Positions 1 through 9,972 are shown, numbered from the stretch's first letter. The stretch: 63,942 nt of DNA from Planctomycetota bacterium (GCA_031269935.1 JAISYL010000167.1:1-63942); one strand, 5' to 3'. Program-made: numbers and translations. The notes: generated by a model from the letters alone, not told the origin.

Positions 1-215
1 ACTTTGTCGGACAGACCTCTGGTGTGCGAGTTGTCCTGCCAAGGGCAATGCTCGGTAGCTATGTCTGGAACGGATAAACGCTGAAAGCATCTAAGCGTGA
101 AGCCAGCTTCAAGATGAATCTTCCCCGAAGGCCCCCGGCAGACCACCGGGTTGATAGGCTGGGTGTGTAAGACCCGTAAGGGTTTCAGCTAACCAGTACT
201 AATTGGCCGTTCGGC
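1..215 (+). rRNA. rrl: 23S ribosomal RNA, 3' end (partial)
   Basis: Conserved 23S 3' terminal sequence (GGTGTGCGAGTTGTCCTGCCAAGGGCA...GAAAGCATCTAAGCGTGAAGCC...CTAACCAGTACTAATTGGCCG); end approximate. Confidence 0.95.
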
Positions 216-384
216 TTGATCGCAACGCTTTCGCCCTCCAACTCCGGTTCTCCGGAATCGGCGGGGGCGGGGCATTGTCGTTTGTTGTTCGCGCTCGGGT
301 TCGAGTTATCAATTTCCCAGCCGGCGCCGGCGTATCCGCTATTCATTTTATTCTTGGCCGTCCCCAAGCGGGATGGAATTTTTT

Positions 385-491
385 CCTGGTGGCTTTGGCG
401 GAGGGGCAACGCCTGTTCCCATTCCGAACACAGTAGCTAAGTCCTCCAGCGCCGATGGTACTGGCAACGGGAGAGTAGGTCGCCGCCAGGA
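385..491 (+). rRNA. rrf: 5S ribosomal RNA
   Basis: CCTGGTGGC...CCCATTCCGAACACAGTAGCTAAG...GGGAGAGTAGGTCGCCGCCAGG with pairing 5'/3' ends. Confidence 0.95.
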
Positions 492-500
492 TTTATTTTA

Positions 501-535
501 GCCCTCGCGCCGCAAGGCGCGAGGGCGTTTCGTTA
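501..535 (+). terminator. Putative rRNA operon terminator
   Basis: GCCCTCGCGC-cgcaag-GCGCGAGGGC stem immediately after 5S followed by gTTTcgTT. Confidence 0.75.
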
Positions 536-541
536 GGGACC

Positions 542-671
542 GTGAAGAAATAAAGTTTACCCGTTTAGACTTCGTTACTCGGCTCTCTCGGGGTTTTTTC
601 GCCCAACCGCCGGCGAAAAAACCCCGTCAATCCTCGCGCCTCGTTTAAACGGGTAACCTTTATTTCTTCAC
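542..671. repeat. Nested inverted-repeat element (outer 29 bp arms, inner perfect 14 bp arms)
   Basis: 542-570 GTGAAGAAATAAAGTTTACCCGTTTAGAC vs 643-671 reverse complement with 2 mismatches; inner GGGGTTTTTTCGCC (590-603) / GGCGAAAAAACCCC (612-625). Confidence 0.85.
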
Positions 672-693
672 AAACCCTTGCGCCATGGACCAC

Positions 694-746
694 GGACTTT
701 TAAAGGAACTCGAACGGGGGTTTGCTTGATTTTTCTTTAAAAATCC
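694..746. repeat. Short hairpin repeat, family B
   Basis: GGACTTTTAAAGGAACTCGA...TTGATTTTTCTTTAAAAATCC imperfect palindrome; same motif elsewhere in window. Confidence 0.7.
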
Positions 747-771
747 GCGGTGCCGCCGGACGGCGCCTCAA

Positions 772-1689
772 TCAAGATCCGGAACTCCGGGGTTCGAACA
801 CCAGATCCGGATTGGAGAGGGTGACGACGGTGTCGGGAGGCACCGAATCGGTGAGCCAGACGCTGCCCCCGATTACCGAGTTTCGGCCGATTACCGTCTC
901 GCCGCCGAGAATGGTGGCGTTGGCGTAAATTATCACTCCGTCCTCGATGGTGGGATGACGCTTCATCTTTCGCCCCGATTTTCCGGAGGCGGGCGACAGC
1001 GCCCCCAGGGTGACTCCCTGGTAGAGGGTGACGTCGTCGCCGATCCAGGTGGTCTCGCCGATTACCACCCCGGTGCCGTGATCAATAAAGAAGCGTTGGC
1101 CGATCCTGGCCCCGGGATGGATGTCGATGCCGGTGCGGGAATGGGCGCGTTCGGTCCAGACCCGCGGGATTATGGGAACCCCTTGGCGGTGCAAGGCATG
1201 GGCAAGGCGAAAGGTCGCCACCGCCTCCAGGCCGGGATAGCAAAAAAGAATCAGGTCCAGATTGTCGGCCGCCGGATCCCGCTCGTAGGCCGCTTGGGTG
1301 TCGCCTTTCAGGGTTTCCCGCAGTTCCGGCAGGGCTTCCAGCAGTCCCATGGTCGCCTTGACTGCCTGGTTGGAGGCTTCGCAATCCGCATCCCGTCCGT
1401 TCCGGCGCCGGCAATCGTAGATCAGGGCCCGTTCGATCAGGCCCGGCAGTTCGTTCCGCAGGCGGGTCAGGATATCCCCGAAATAGTAGGGGAGGCTGGC
1501 CGGGGCCAGGGCCTTGCCGTTGGCATAGCCGGGAAACAGCAAGGACAGGAGCAGGTTCAGGGTCAGTTCCACGTTTCCCTTGTCCGGCAGGTCATGGCCA
1601 TCGCGGTGATTGACCGCTTGGTTGTCGAGTGATGATTCGATTAGGCGCTCCACCAGGACGGATATTTCATTCAGCCCATTTTCGCCCAT
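772..1689 (-). CDS. cysE: Serine O-acetyltransferase
   Basis: LbH hexapeptide region 'DIHPGARIGQRFFIDHGTGVVIGETTWIGDDVTLYQGVTLGALSP'; start chosen at MGENGLNEI. Confidence 0.9.
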   Translation of the reverse strand: MGENGLNEISVLVERLIESSLDNQAVNHRDGHDLPDKGNVELTLNLLLSLLFPGYANGKALAPASLPYYFGDILTRLRNELPGLIERALIYDCRRRNGRDADCEASNQAVKATMGLLEALPELRETLKGDTQAAYERDPAADNLDLILFCYPGLEAVATFRLAHALHRQGVPIIPRVWTERAHSRTGIDIHPGARIGQRFFIDHGTGVVIGETTWIGDDVTLYQGVTLGALSPASGKSGRKMKRHPTIEDGVIIYANATILGGETVIGRNSVIGGSVWLTDSVPPDTVVTLSNPDLVFEPRSSGS

Positions 1690-1690
1690 G

Positions 1691-3709
1691 TCATGGATCC
1701 TTTCGTCCGGCGAGGCGGTTGGTCCGGGTCCCCGCGGTCGCCAATTCAAGCTCTCCGGCGGTGGCGTTCAACGCCTCGGCCTGCCGGGTCAATTTTTGGG
1801 CGGCGGCGGCGACCTCGCCGGCCGCCTGATCGTTTCGCTTGACCTCCGCCTCCAGTTCCGCGACCGCGGTGTTGACTCCGCCGATGGCCAGGTTCTGCTC
1901 GTCGGTCGATTCGCGAATGCCGGCCATCAACCGGACCGCGCCGCTCATCGCCTGATCGATGTCACGGAAGCCTTTTTCCAATTGTTCCGTAGCCCGGGCG
2001 CCGAGTTTCACCCGTTCGGTGGAATTGCTGATTAGCGTTTCGGTTTGCCGCACCGCTTCGGCCGAGCGGCCGGAAAGATTCCTCACCTCCTCCGCCACCA
2101 CCGCGAAACCCTTACCCGCCTCGCCCGCCCGGGCCGCCTCCACCGACGCGTTGAGGGACAACAGGTTGGTTTGGAAGGAGATGGCCTTGATGGTGTTAAG
2201 GATGCTGCCGATCTTGTCCGACGATTCGGAAATGCCGGTCATGGCTTCGGTCATCTTTCCCACCAGGCCCAGCCCCGATTCCACCTCCCGGGTGGCTCCG
2301 GCCATGGCCTCTCCGCACCGGCGGACGCCGTCGGCGCTGTTTTTCACCTGGCCGGAGATTTTCTCCAGGGATGAGGAGGTTGCGGAAAGGGTGGCCACCT
2401 GGCTGGCGGCGCCGTCCGCCAGCGAGCGGGAAAGGTCGGCCATGGTGTCGGCGACCGAACCGATGCCGGCCGCTTCCCGGGCCACCGCCGCCACCGATCC
2501 GATCAGGCGGTTGGCGACGTGGATTAGCGACAGCAGCGTCGCTCCGGCCGCCAGCAACAGGATTGCCAGGGAAATCCCCCCGGCCAGGGCGACTTTCCGC
2601 ATTTCCTGTTTCTGGAACGCCTCCATGTCGGTCAGCAGCGTTCCGGCCCGCAGACTGTCGGCCATTATTTCGGCTTCCGGGGTCAGGGCGGCCATACCGA
2701 TCCGCTCGTCGACATCCAGGACGATGAGGGCGTATTCGGCTCCCTGGCTGCGGATGGAGGTTCGCAGGACATTGTTGCCGGACAGCCGGCCGAAGAGGTC
2801 GAGGATTTCCCGGCCGAAAGACAGTTCGGCCAAGGTTCCGCCTTTTTTTTCCTGGGGATCGGAGATCCCGGAGGAAGCGAGAATCGCCCCGGAAGCGGCG
2901 GCGAAAACCAGAATGCCGGTATTGGGGGAAATTGCCAGCCGGGAGCGCTCGGCCAGTTCCCGCAAATCGGTCAGCGGCAGATCCAGGAAGGCCACGCCCG
3001 CCGCCTGGTTGTCGAGGTTGATGGGCGCGGTGGCCGAAAGAGTGGGCCGTCCGGTTATTTCGTCCAGGTAAATGTCGGTCCAATTGACCTGTTCGGGCAG
3101 GGGAGCCGCCCGGTCATGTCCGGCCGGCAGTGAGGCGACGTAATAATCCAACTCCCGTTCGTGCCGGAATATGTCTTCCCGTTCCCGGTCGGTCAGGGGC
3201 GCGTCCGGATTCCGATCCGGCGGAAGCGTCACCTCGTCGTCGTAATTGATCCCGCCCTCCTCCCAAAAGGCGAAGGGCATGAAATAAGGCAAAAAAGGGG
3301 AAAACCGGCCCGGCTCGAAAGTGGCCCCGATGCCGGAGGAGCGCGGCAGCCGGCTTTGGATGGCGGTTCGGCAGAATTCAGCCACTTCTCCCCGGGCAAT
3401 CTCGGTGTTTTCCGGGGACAGCCGGGCGATCCGGGCCTGGGCGGCGAAGAAATCCCTGGCCAGCCGGATGGCCTGGGAATATTCGTTGAGCAGGAGTTTC
3501 AGGTCGATGACCTGGTTCATCAGGGTGTTTTCGAGACGCGCGCCCTCGTGGTCGGCGACATTTTCCAGCATCAGGGCGGCAATTTCGTGGGAGCGCGACA
3601 CCAGCCCCCGGCCCAGCATTTCCGTCAACCGCCAACTGATTGCCATCTGCCCCAGGGTCGGGAACGCCAGTATGCCGAAAAGCAACAGGACGGTCTTTTT
3701 AAAACCCAT
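1691..3709 (-). CDS. Methyl-accepting chemotaxis protein
   Basis: N-terminal TM/sensor region and signalling hairpin 'ISFQTNLLSLNASVEAARAGEAGKGFAVVAEEVRNLSGRSAEAV'. Confidence 0.93.
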   Translation of the reverse strand: MGFKKTVLLLFGILAFPTLGQMAISWRLTEMLGRGLVSRSHEIAALMLENVADHEGARLENTLMNQVIDLKLLLNEYSQAIRLARDFFAAQARIARLSPENTEIARGEVAEFCRTAIQSRLPRSSGIGATFEPGRFSPFLPYFMPFAFWEEGGINYDDEVTLPPDRNPDAPLTDREREDIFRHERELDYYVASLPAGHDRAAPLPEQVNWTDIYLDEITGRPTLSATAPINLDNQAAGVAFLDLPLTDLRELAERSRLAISPNTGILVFAAASGAILASSGISDPQEKKGGTLAELSFGREILDLFGRLSGNNVLRTSIRSQGAEYALIVLDVDERIGMAALTPEAEIMADSLRAGTLLTDMEAFQKQEMRKVALAGGISLAILLLAAGATLLSLIHVANRLIGSVAAVAREAAGIGSVADTMADLSRSLADGAASQVATLSATSSSLEKISGQVKNSADGVRRCGEAMAGATREVESGLGLVGKMTEAMTGISESSDKIGSILNTIKAISFQTNLLSLNASVEAARAGEAGKGFAVVAEEVRNLSGRSAEAVRQTETLISNSTERVKLGARATEQLEKGFRDIDQAMSGAVRLMAGIRESTDEQNLAIGGVNTAVAELEAEVKRNDQAAGEVAAAAQKLTRQAEALNATAGELELATAGTRTNRLAGRKDP

Positions 3710-3733
3710 GGGAGATCCCCCCGCGGATCGGCT

Positions 3734-4303
3734 TCATCTTAACGCGGCCCGAATCAGGTCTTCCACCCCCAGGCCGGGCGAATCCCGGAGCGCTTTTTCC
3801 ACCCTGGCGGCGGCTTCGGCCGGAGAAATCCCCAAGGCCACCAGGGCGGCCGCCGCTTCGGATCCGGGTCCGGCGGGACCGCCGCCCTCCTCCGGCGGCA
3901 GGACGGTTTTGGCTCCCTTGAGTTCGAGGATTATGCGTTTCGCGGTTTTATCCCCTATTCCCTTCACCCGGCGCAGGGCGCCGGCGTCCTGGCGCTCGAT
4001 CGCCAGGGCGAAATCACGGGGGGCCATGTCGGAAAGAATCTGCAGGGCCAGGACCGCCCCGACTCCGGAAAGACCGATGAGGCGGCGAAAAAGCTCCCGT
4101 TCGTCGGATTCGGCGAAGCCGATCAGGCGCAGTTCATCCTCCCGCACCAGCAAATGGAGCAATACCGTCGCCTCCCCGCCGGGTTCGGGAAAGCGCCGGG
4201 CGGCGCGGAGCGGGACGGCGATTTCGTAGCCGATTCCGCCGGACTCCACCACTAGGCGGCCCGGGGTTTTTTCCACCACCCGGCCCCGGATGTGATTATA
4301 CAT
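3734..4303 (-). CDS. ruvA: Holliday junction branch migration protein RuvA
   Basis: MYNHIRGRVVEKTPGRLVVESGGIGYEI; HhH 'GVGAVLALQILSDM', 'VKGIGDKTAKRIILELK'. Confidence 0.93.
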   Translation of the reverse strand: MYNHIRGRVVEKTPGRLVVESGGIGYEIAVPLRAARRFPEPGGEATVLLHLLVREDELRLIGFAESDERELFRRLIGLSGVGAVLALQILSDMAPRDFALAIERQDAGALRRVKGIGDKTAKRIILELKGAKTVLPPEEGGGPAGPGSEAAAALVALGISPAEAAARVEKALRDSPGLGVEDLIRAALR

Positions 4304-5345
4304 TTGCCGGCTCGCTTTCCCTCGGGCGGGCGCCGGAAACCGGCCTTCCGTCCGGTACGGGAGAGCCATGAAAAAAGTTCGCCGCCAGCCCGGCCAACTC
4401 GTCCCGGCTCCGGCAGAAATTCAGCCGGTTGCGGAATTCCCGGGCGCCGGCCAGCGACCGGGAATAGAACGAGCCTAGCTTGCGAATCTGGCGGATGGCG
4501 CGTTCCGGATCCAGCAACTCGGCCAATAGGTCGTGGTGACGGAGCAGGATGTCCGCGACCTCCGCCGGCGCCGGAGGCGCCCAGGATTCGCCGGAACATT
4601 CGGCCCGGACGCGGGCGAAAATCCAGGGGGCGCCAAGGCAGGCCCGCCCCAGCATGATCCCGGCCACCCCGGCCTTTTCAAACATTTCCCGGGCTCCGGC
4701 CCCGTCCCGGACATCGCCGTTGCCGATTACCGGAATGCCCACCGCCTCCACCACCCGCCGGATTTCCCCGAGGCGGCAGGGGGAGGCATACGATTCCCGG
4801 GCATGGCGGCCATGCACGGTAAGCCAATCCGCCCCTTCGGCCTCGGCCGCCCGGGCCGCCTCGGCCGCGTTGAAATTGTCGCCGGAAGGCCCCAGGCGAA
4901 TCTTTATCGACAGCGGGAGGGAGGTATTTTTCCGCATCGCCCCCACCAGGCGCGCAAGCCGGGGAATGTCCTCCATGAGTCTTGAACCGGCTCCGGCGGC
5001 CCGCACCTTGCGTACCGGGCAGCCGCAATTGAGATCCACGGCGGCGGCGCCCCGCTCGGTCACCACGGCGGCGGCGAAACCGGCGGCTTCCGGTTCGGAA
5101 CCCCAGATTTGGTACATGATCGGGCCTTCCGCCGGGGTTCTCCGGAGATAGCGTTCCTGGCTGGCCAAACCCTGGCGCAGGGCGTTGGCCGAAATCATTT
5201 CGGTCGCCAAAAGGCCCGGCCGCCCAAACCGCCAGGCCAGCAGCCGGAAGGGGAACGACGAATATCCGGCCAGCGGCGCCTGGATCAGATTGTCGGCCAA
5301 ATCCAGCCTTCCCAGCCGGAGGGGAGCCACGGGATTTTCAGGCAT
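4296..5345 (-). CDS. dus: tRNA-dihydrouridine synthase
   Basis: 'APLAGYSSFPFRLLAWRFG', 'DLNCGCPVRKVRAAGAGSRLM', 'WLTVHGRHARESY', 'VIGNGDV'. Confidence 0.92.
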   Translation of the reverse strand: MPENPVAPLRLGRLDLADNLIQAPLAGYSSFPFRLLAWRFGRPGLLATEMISANALRQGLASQERYLRRTPAEGPIMYQIWGSEPEAAGFAAAVVTERGAAAVDLNCGCPVRKVRAAGAGSRLMEDIPRLARLVGAMRKNTSLPLSIKIRLGPSGDNFNAAEAARAAEAEGADWLTVHGRHARESYASPCRLGEIRRVVEAVGIPVIGNGDVRDGAGAREMFEKAGVAGIMLGRACLGAPWIFARVRAECSGESWAPPAPAEVADILLRHHDLLAELLDPERAIRQIRKLGSFYSRSLAGAREFRNRLNFCRSRDELAGLAANFFHGSPVPDGRPVSGARPRESEPANV

Positions 5346-5492
5346 GGGCCGTCCATCGTCTCCTGGGTGTTTCCGGCTGGGAAGCGGGGGGATGCTGGCG
5401 GTCCGGAATGAAGCCGCAACGGCGTCCATGGAAAGGGGCGAAGTTCCCCTTCGAATAAACAAACGGTCGGGACGGATCGGTGGACTTTTACG

Positions 5493-6245
5493 TCAACGAT
5501 CCGCCTCCCCGTCCCCTTGCGTTTCCCTGGCGTATAATATCCTGCCGCAGCCCTGGCAGCGGCAATTCTTGATGTCCCTGCCGATAAGCACGATGTTCAC
5601 CACGTTGGAATTTTGCCGGCGAAAACAGGACTGGCAGATGCCGTCCGGGGACATTTCCGCCAGGGGATCGCCCTTGGTGCGCTTCAAGGCTAGATCATAG
5701 GCCTGGTAGGCGGTGGAATCCAGGGAATTCACCCTGGCCATCGCCCGTTCCCGTTCCTCAACCAGGCCGGCGTGCCCTTCCTTTATCCGGACGGATTCCT
5801 CCTGGGCCGACTGCCGCAGGCTGGTCAGCTTCAAATCCTCCTCCCCGATCCGATTGCGGCATTCCGTCACCCTTTCCCGCAACCGGTCCAGTTCCTCCAT
5901 CCCGGCGAGGAGTTGGGATTCGTTTTCGTCCACCCGTATCTTCAGATCCTTTATCCGGTCCGTGACTATGCGGAATTCGCGTTGGTTCTTGATGGCCTTG
6001 AGTTTTCTTTCCTGTTCCCCCGCCTCCGCCTCGGCGGCGCGAATCTCCATGTTAAGCCGGTCGGCCTGCAGAATGTTTTCCTTGACCGCCAGTTCGGCGG
6101 TCCGGGCCTGTTGGCGCGCCGCCTCCACCGCCTTCTCCTGGACCGCCAGCGAGCGTGCCAACTCCTGGAGGCGCAACTTGCCGCGGACCAGGCGGAGATC
6201 CACCTGGTTCAAGGCCATGATTTCGCGCGTCACTTCGCTTTCCAT
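5493..6245 (-). CDS. Zinc-ribbon coiled-coil protein (DUF164/C4-type zinc ribbon)
   Basis: Coiled-coil followed by C-terminal 'GICQSCFRRQNSNVVNIVLIGRDIKNCRCQGCGRILY'. Confidence 0.85.
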   Translation of the reverse strand: MESEVTREIMALNQVDLRLVRGKLRLQELARSLAVQEKAVEAARQQARTAELAVKENILQADRLNMEIRAAEAEAGEQERKLKAIKNQREFRIVTDRIKDLKIRVDENESQLLAGMEELDRLRERVTECRNRIGEEDLKLTSLRQSAQEESVRIKEGHAGLVEERERAMARVNSLDSTAYQAYDLALKRTKGDPLAEMSPDGICQSCFRRQNSNVVNIVLIGRDIKNCRCQGCGRILYARETQGDGEADR

Positions 6246-6311
6246 GTCGCCTCTCCCGGGAATCGTCCCTTGGTCAGCAAGTTCGTCAATTATAGCGAAG
6301 GCGGGATCCAA

Positions 6312-6368
6312 GTCGACTTTTAAAGGAAATCGGACCAACCGCCGCCCGGTTTCCCTTAAAAATTCGAC
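6312..6368. repeat. Short hairpin repeat, family B
   Basis: GTCGACTTTTAAAGGAAATCGG...CCGGTTTCCCTTAAAAATTCGAC. Confidence 0.75.
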
Positions 6369-6458
6369 CGCTTTCGTTTCAATGGGCGGTTTTTTCGTCC
6401 CCCGATTCCCCAAGCCCGGGGAAAAAGAAGGCGGGCGGGGATGTCCGCCGCCCGCCGC

Positions 6459-7232
6459 CTACAGACGCACGGCCACGCCCAGGCCGCTCAATTCCTGTTT
6501 TATGTCGCGGCTGGTCCTCCCGTCGATGTGGGCCAGGGAGGCTATCAGGGCGGCGTCGGCTCCGCCCCGCAGCAGAACGTCGCGCAGGTGGATAATTTTG
6601 CCCGCCCCGCCGCTTGCCACCACCGGCACCGGCACGGCCCGGGCCACCCGGCGGGTGATGTCGAGATCGTAACCGTCCCGGACTCCGTCGGCGTCGATGG
6701 AGTTCAGGCATATTTCTCCCGCCCCCAGGTCCGCCGCCCGCTTCGCCCATTCCACCACGTCGAGGCCGGCCGGCGTCCGGCCTCCCCGGATTACCACCTC
6801 GCAGCCGGAAGGGAAGCGGGGATCGCCGGGCCGGCGCTTGGCGTCGAGGCCGAGAACGACGCACTGGCGGCCGAATTCGCGGGCGCCCTCCTCCAGCAGG
6901 GCGGGATTCGTCACCGCCAGGGAATTCAGGGACACCTTTTCCGCCCCGGCCAGGAGCGCCGATCGCATGTCGGAAAGCGAACCCAGGCCGCCGCCCACCG
7001 TGAAGGGGATGAAAATCCGTTCCGCCACCCTCCGGACCATGTCGATGTCGATGGCCCGGCCTTCGGCCGAGGCGGTGATGTCGTAAAAGACCAGTTCGTC
7101 CACCCCTTCCTCGTAATAGCGCCTGGCCAACGACGCCGGATCCCCGACCTCGCGGTTGTCGACGAACCTGACCCCCTTCGTCACCTTGCCGTCCCTGATG
7201 TCCAGGCAGATGATGAGTCGTTTCAGCAGCAT
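6459..7232 (-). CDS. hisF: Imidazole glycerol phosphate synthase subunit HisF
   Basis: MLLKRLIICLDIRDGKVTKGVRFVDNREVGDP... Confidence 0.95.
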   Translation of the reverse strand: MLLKRLIICLDIRDGKVTKGVRFVDNREVGDPASLARRYYEEGVDELVFYDITASAEGRAIDIDMVRRVAERIFIPFTVGGGLGSLSDMRSALLAGAEKVSLNSLAVTNPALLEEGAREFGRQCVVLGLDAKRRPGDPRFPSGCEVVIRGGRTPAGLDVVEWAKRAADLGAGEICLNSIDADGVRDGYDLDITRRVARAVPVPVVASGGAGKIIHLRDVLLRGGADAALIASLAHIDGRTSRDIKQELSGLGVAVRL

Positions 7233-7900
7233 GGCGAGCCGTCCCACACGAGAAACCGGGCCAGGATGTCCAGGCCGGCGGCGGCGCTTTTTTCGGGATG
7301 AAACTGGGTGGCGAAAAGGGAACCGGTTCCCACCGCCGAGGCAAAGGTCAGGCCGGCGTAGGCGGTGGCCCCGTAAACCAGCCCGCCCGGCGAATCGGCT
7401 CCGGCGGCGGGCCGGTGGGAAACCCCGGCGGCATTCCAGGCCGGTTCCGCGTAATAGGAATGCACGAAATAGAAATCGCCTCCGGGCAGCGCCGGCGGCA
7501 ACAACGGGTGCCTCCGTCCGGTGTCCACCCGGTTCCATCCCATATGGGGAATTTTGCAGCCGGGGTCGGATGGCCGAAAGCGGCGCACCCGCCCCGGCAG
7601 GAGGCCGAGGGCGGCCACTCCGCCGTCCTCCTCGGAAAAATCGAAAAGAAGCTGCATGCCGATGCAGACGGCCAGGACGGGAATGCCCCGGGACAGGGAA
7701 TCGGCGAGGAAACGGTCGAGGCCGCGGGAGCGCAGGCTGTCCATGCATTGCCGGGCCGTCCCCACTCCCGGGAAAACCACCCGGGTGGCCCCGGCGGCGG
7801 CGGCGGCGTCGCGAACGAATTCCGGTCGCCCCCCCACGTGCCGGAGGGCCAGGCGAACGCTTTCGATGTTCCCGGCGCCGTAATCCAGAATGGCGAGCAT
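7223..7900 (-). CDS. hisH: Imidazole glycerol phosphate synthase subunit HisH
   Basis: MLAILDYGAGNIESVRLALRHVGG; glutaminase motif 'VLAVCIGMQLLFD'. Confidence 0.95.
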   Translation of the reverse strand: MLAILDYGAGNIESVRLALRHVGGRPEFVRDAAAAAGATRVVFPGVGTARQCMDSLRSRGLDRFLADSLSRGIPVLAVCIGMQLLFDFSEEDGGVAALGLLPGRVRRFRPSDPGCKIPHMGWNRVDTGRRHPLLPPALPGGDFYFVHSYYAEPAWNAAGVSHRPAAGADSPGGLVYGATAYAGLTFASAVGTGSLFATQFHPEKSAAAGLDILARFLVWDGSPCC

Positions 7901-8179
7901 TGCCCCTCCCAGGTTTGTTTCCCGGCCGCGAGATCGCCCGCCGGCCCGCGTGGAAATAAATCCCCCTTCCCGTTGGGGAAAGGACGGCGTCAAACCTTCC
8001 CCATTTTGGCTAGGGAAAAGCTCGTGTCAATATGTCGCCCGGAGCCCAAAGTGAAAAGCGGACGGGATTATCCCTTGACACCCGGCTGTTTGGGAATTAT
8101 CATGGCTTTCGCGCCGTCCCATCTGTCGATGCGGACGGCGATTTGGCGTTCGCCGGATTCGGCCGGGAGTAAAGCCCGC

Positions 8180-9070
8180 ATGGCGAAACAAGGCAAAAAA
8201 CTCGAGTTGTACGAAATCCTGGCCGCCAAGAGGGGAAAAGGCAAGCAGCCGTTGGCGTTCGAGCCCCGAAGCCTCCGGCCGCCGGGAAAACCCGGCCCGG
8301 AGCCGGCGGCGGCCGACCGGATTGGGACCGCTCCGGCGCTGATTATCGACGAGGGGGTTTTGCCCGAATTGCCGAACGCCGTTTCCGGCGAGGGCTGGAA
8401 AAAGGCCGGGCCGGAGGTGAAAACCGCCCCGGGAGAGATCCATTTTTTTTCCCCGCCCCAGCGTCCGGCCTATCCGGCGGCGGTTGCGGCGGAAGCCGTG
8501 AGCGAGCCGAAGGCGCCGCCCCGGCCCCGATCGCCCCGGGAGGTGGTTTTGGCCCTGGACATGGCGTTTTTTTGTTCCCTGGCGTTTTTGGGAATGGCGG
8601 TGTGCTCTTATTTCATCGGCTATAGGAGGGGGCAGGAGGAACGGCCGGCCTCCCTGGTCGGGGGGGACGACATTTTTTACGCCGATCCCAACCGGTTGAG
8701 CCCGCGCCGGCTGGCCCCGGCGCCCAGGGCGGTTGTCAGTCCCGGGGAACAGGATTATACCCTGATTATCAGAACCGAGGCGGTCGACGGCGAGTTGCCC
8801 GAACGTTTGGAGCTGGAACTGGCCGAGGCGGTTGCCAAGGGGAAACTGGGCGGGGGGGACGAGGTTCAGGGTTTCATATTCAAGACCGGGGGGACGGATC
8901 CGCGTTTCGTCCTCTCGGTGGGTTTGGGGAAAAGCGCCAACGATCCCCGGTTGGACAAGCTGCTTAAGATATACTACCAGATGGACGGCTTGACCTTTTC
9001 CCGGGAAACCACGCCTTATCGGGGTTGCCGGGTGGCTCCGGTGCGGGAGTTGGGCGTCCAGGTTTATTGA
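8180..9070 (+). CDS. Hypothetical single-TM protein with possible C-terminal SPOR-like domain
   Basis: Internal ATG start giving MAKQGKKLELYEILAAKRGKGKQ; TM 'MAFFCSLAFLGMAVCSYFIGY'; ends before DUF89 gene. Confidence 0.65.
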   Translation: MAKQGKKLELYEILAAKRGKGKQPLAFEPRSLRPPGKPGPEPAAADRIGTAPALIIDEGVLPELPNAVSGEGWKKAGPEVKTAPGEIHFFSPPQRPAYPAAVAAEAVSEPKAPPRPRSPREVVLALDMAFFCSLAFLGMAVCSYFIGYRRGQEERPASLVGGDDIFYADPNRLSPRRLAPAPRAVVSPGEQDYTLIIRTEAVDGELPERLELELAEAVAKGKLGGGDEVQGFIFKTGGTDPRFVLSVGLGKSANDPRLDKLLKIYYQMDGLTFSRETTPYRGCRVAPVRELGVQVY

Positions 9071-9105
9071 TTTTTCGACCGATCCTTGGATGTCGTGGGG
9101 GAGGC

Positions 9106-9972
9106 ATGAAAGCCATACCTGATTGCGTGCCGGAAGCGTTGGCGATGATCCTGGCCGCCGCCCGGGCGGTGTCCGAGGACGATTTCATTCACCGCAAGGT
9201 ATTGTTGAAGGTAATGGGGGAAATCGCCGAGGATGGCGACTTGGGGGCGAACCCGGCCGAACTTTACCTTCAGTGCTGGGATTCGGCCTGCCGGGCGTTG
9301 GGGGTAAGGGACCCTTACGAAAATGAAAAGGCCCGGCGGAACAAAACGGCCCTGGGCATCCTGAAAATGCTGGCCGAACGTTTCGCCTCCGGCCAGGACG
9401 ACCGTCTTGGCCGGGCCATCCGTTTTTCCCTGGCCGGGGCCATGCTGGATTTCGGCGGCCTGGGGCGGACCGACATCCAGGAGGACGCGGCGGCCAATTT
9501 CCTGCGCCCCCCGGCGCCGGACGAATCGGCGGCGCTGGAAGCCGCCATAGCCAAGGCCGATTCCCTGATGCTGGTGGCCAACCGGGCCGGGGAAATCGTC
9601 CTGGACAGGCCGCTGGCCGAGGCGGCGGCGGCGAAGGGGAAACGGGTCTTCCTGACGGTGGCCGCGAAGCCGGTTTTTCTTCTCGCCACCCGCAAGGACG
9701 CCGAACTGGCCGGCTTCCCGGCGGAAGTGGAGGTGGTGGATCCCGGCACCCCCATGTTCGGCCTGGCGCCCGAACGGGCATCCAGCGAGTTCCGGGAGCT
9801 TCTGTCCCGGGTGGATTTGCTGATTGCCAAGGGCGACACCAATTGGGGGACCATGACTTCGGATCATCCCCGGTTTTTCATTCTCAAGGCCGGCGATCCG
9901 GCCTTGGCCGAAAGTCTGGGGACGGGCTTGAACGAAGGGGCGGTTTTCCGGGCTACGCCGGCGAAAAAATGA
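9106..9972 (+). CDS. DUF89 (ARMT1-like) domain protein
   Basis: 'DCVPEALAMI', 'DPYENEKARRNKTALGILK', 'DLLIAKGDTNWGTM'; DUF89-type architecture. Confidence 0.8.
   Translation: MKAIPDCVPEALAMILAAARAVSEDDFIHRKVLLKVMGEIAEDGDLGANPAELYLQCWDSACRALGVRDPYENEKARRNKTALGILKMLAERFASGQDDRLGRAIRFSLAGAMLDFGGLGRTDIQEDAAANFLRPPAPDESAALEAAIAKADSLMLVANRAGEIVLDRPLAEAAAAKGKRVFLTVAAKPVFLLATRKDAELAGFPAEVEVVDPGTPMFGLAPERASSEFRELLSRVDLLIAKGDTNWGTMTSDHPRFFILKAGDPALAESLGTGLNEGAVFRATPAKK

Noticed and set aside
203-440. Short ORFs across the 23S-5S spacer and 5S gene
   Set aside because: They overlap structural RNA sequence and the intergenic spacer.
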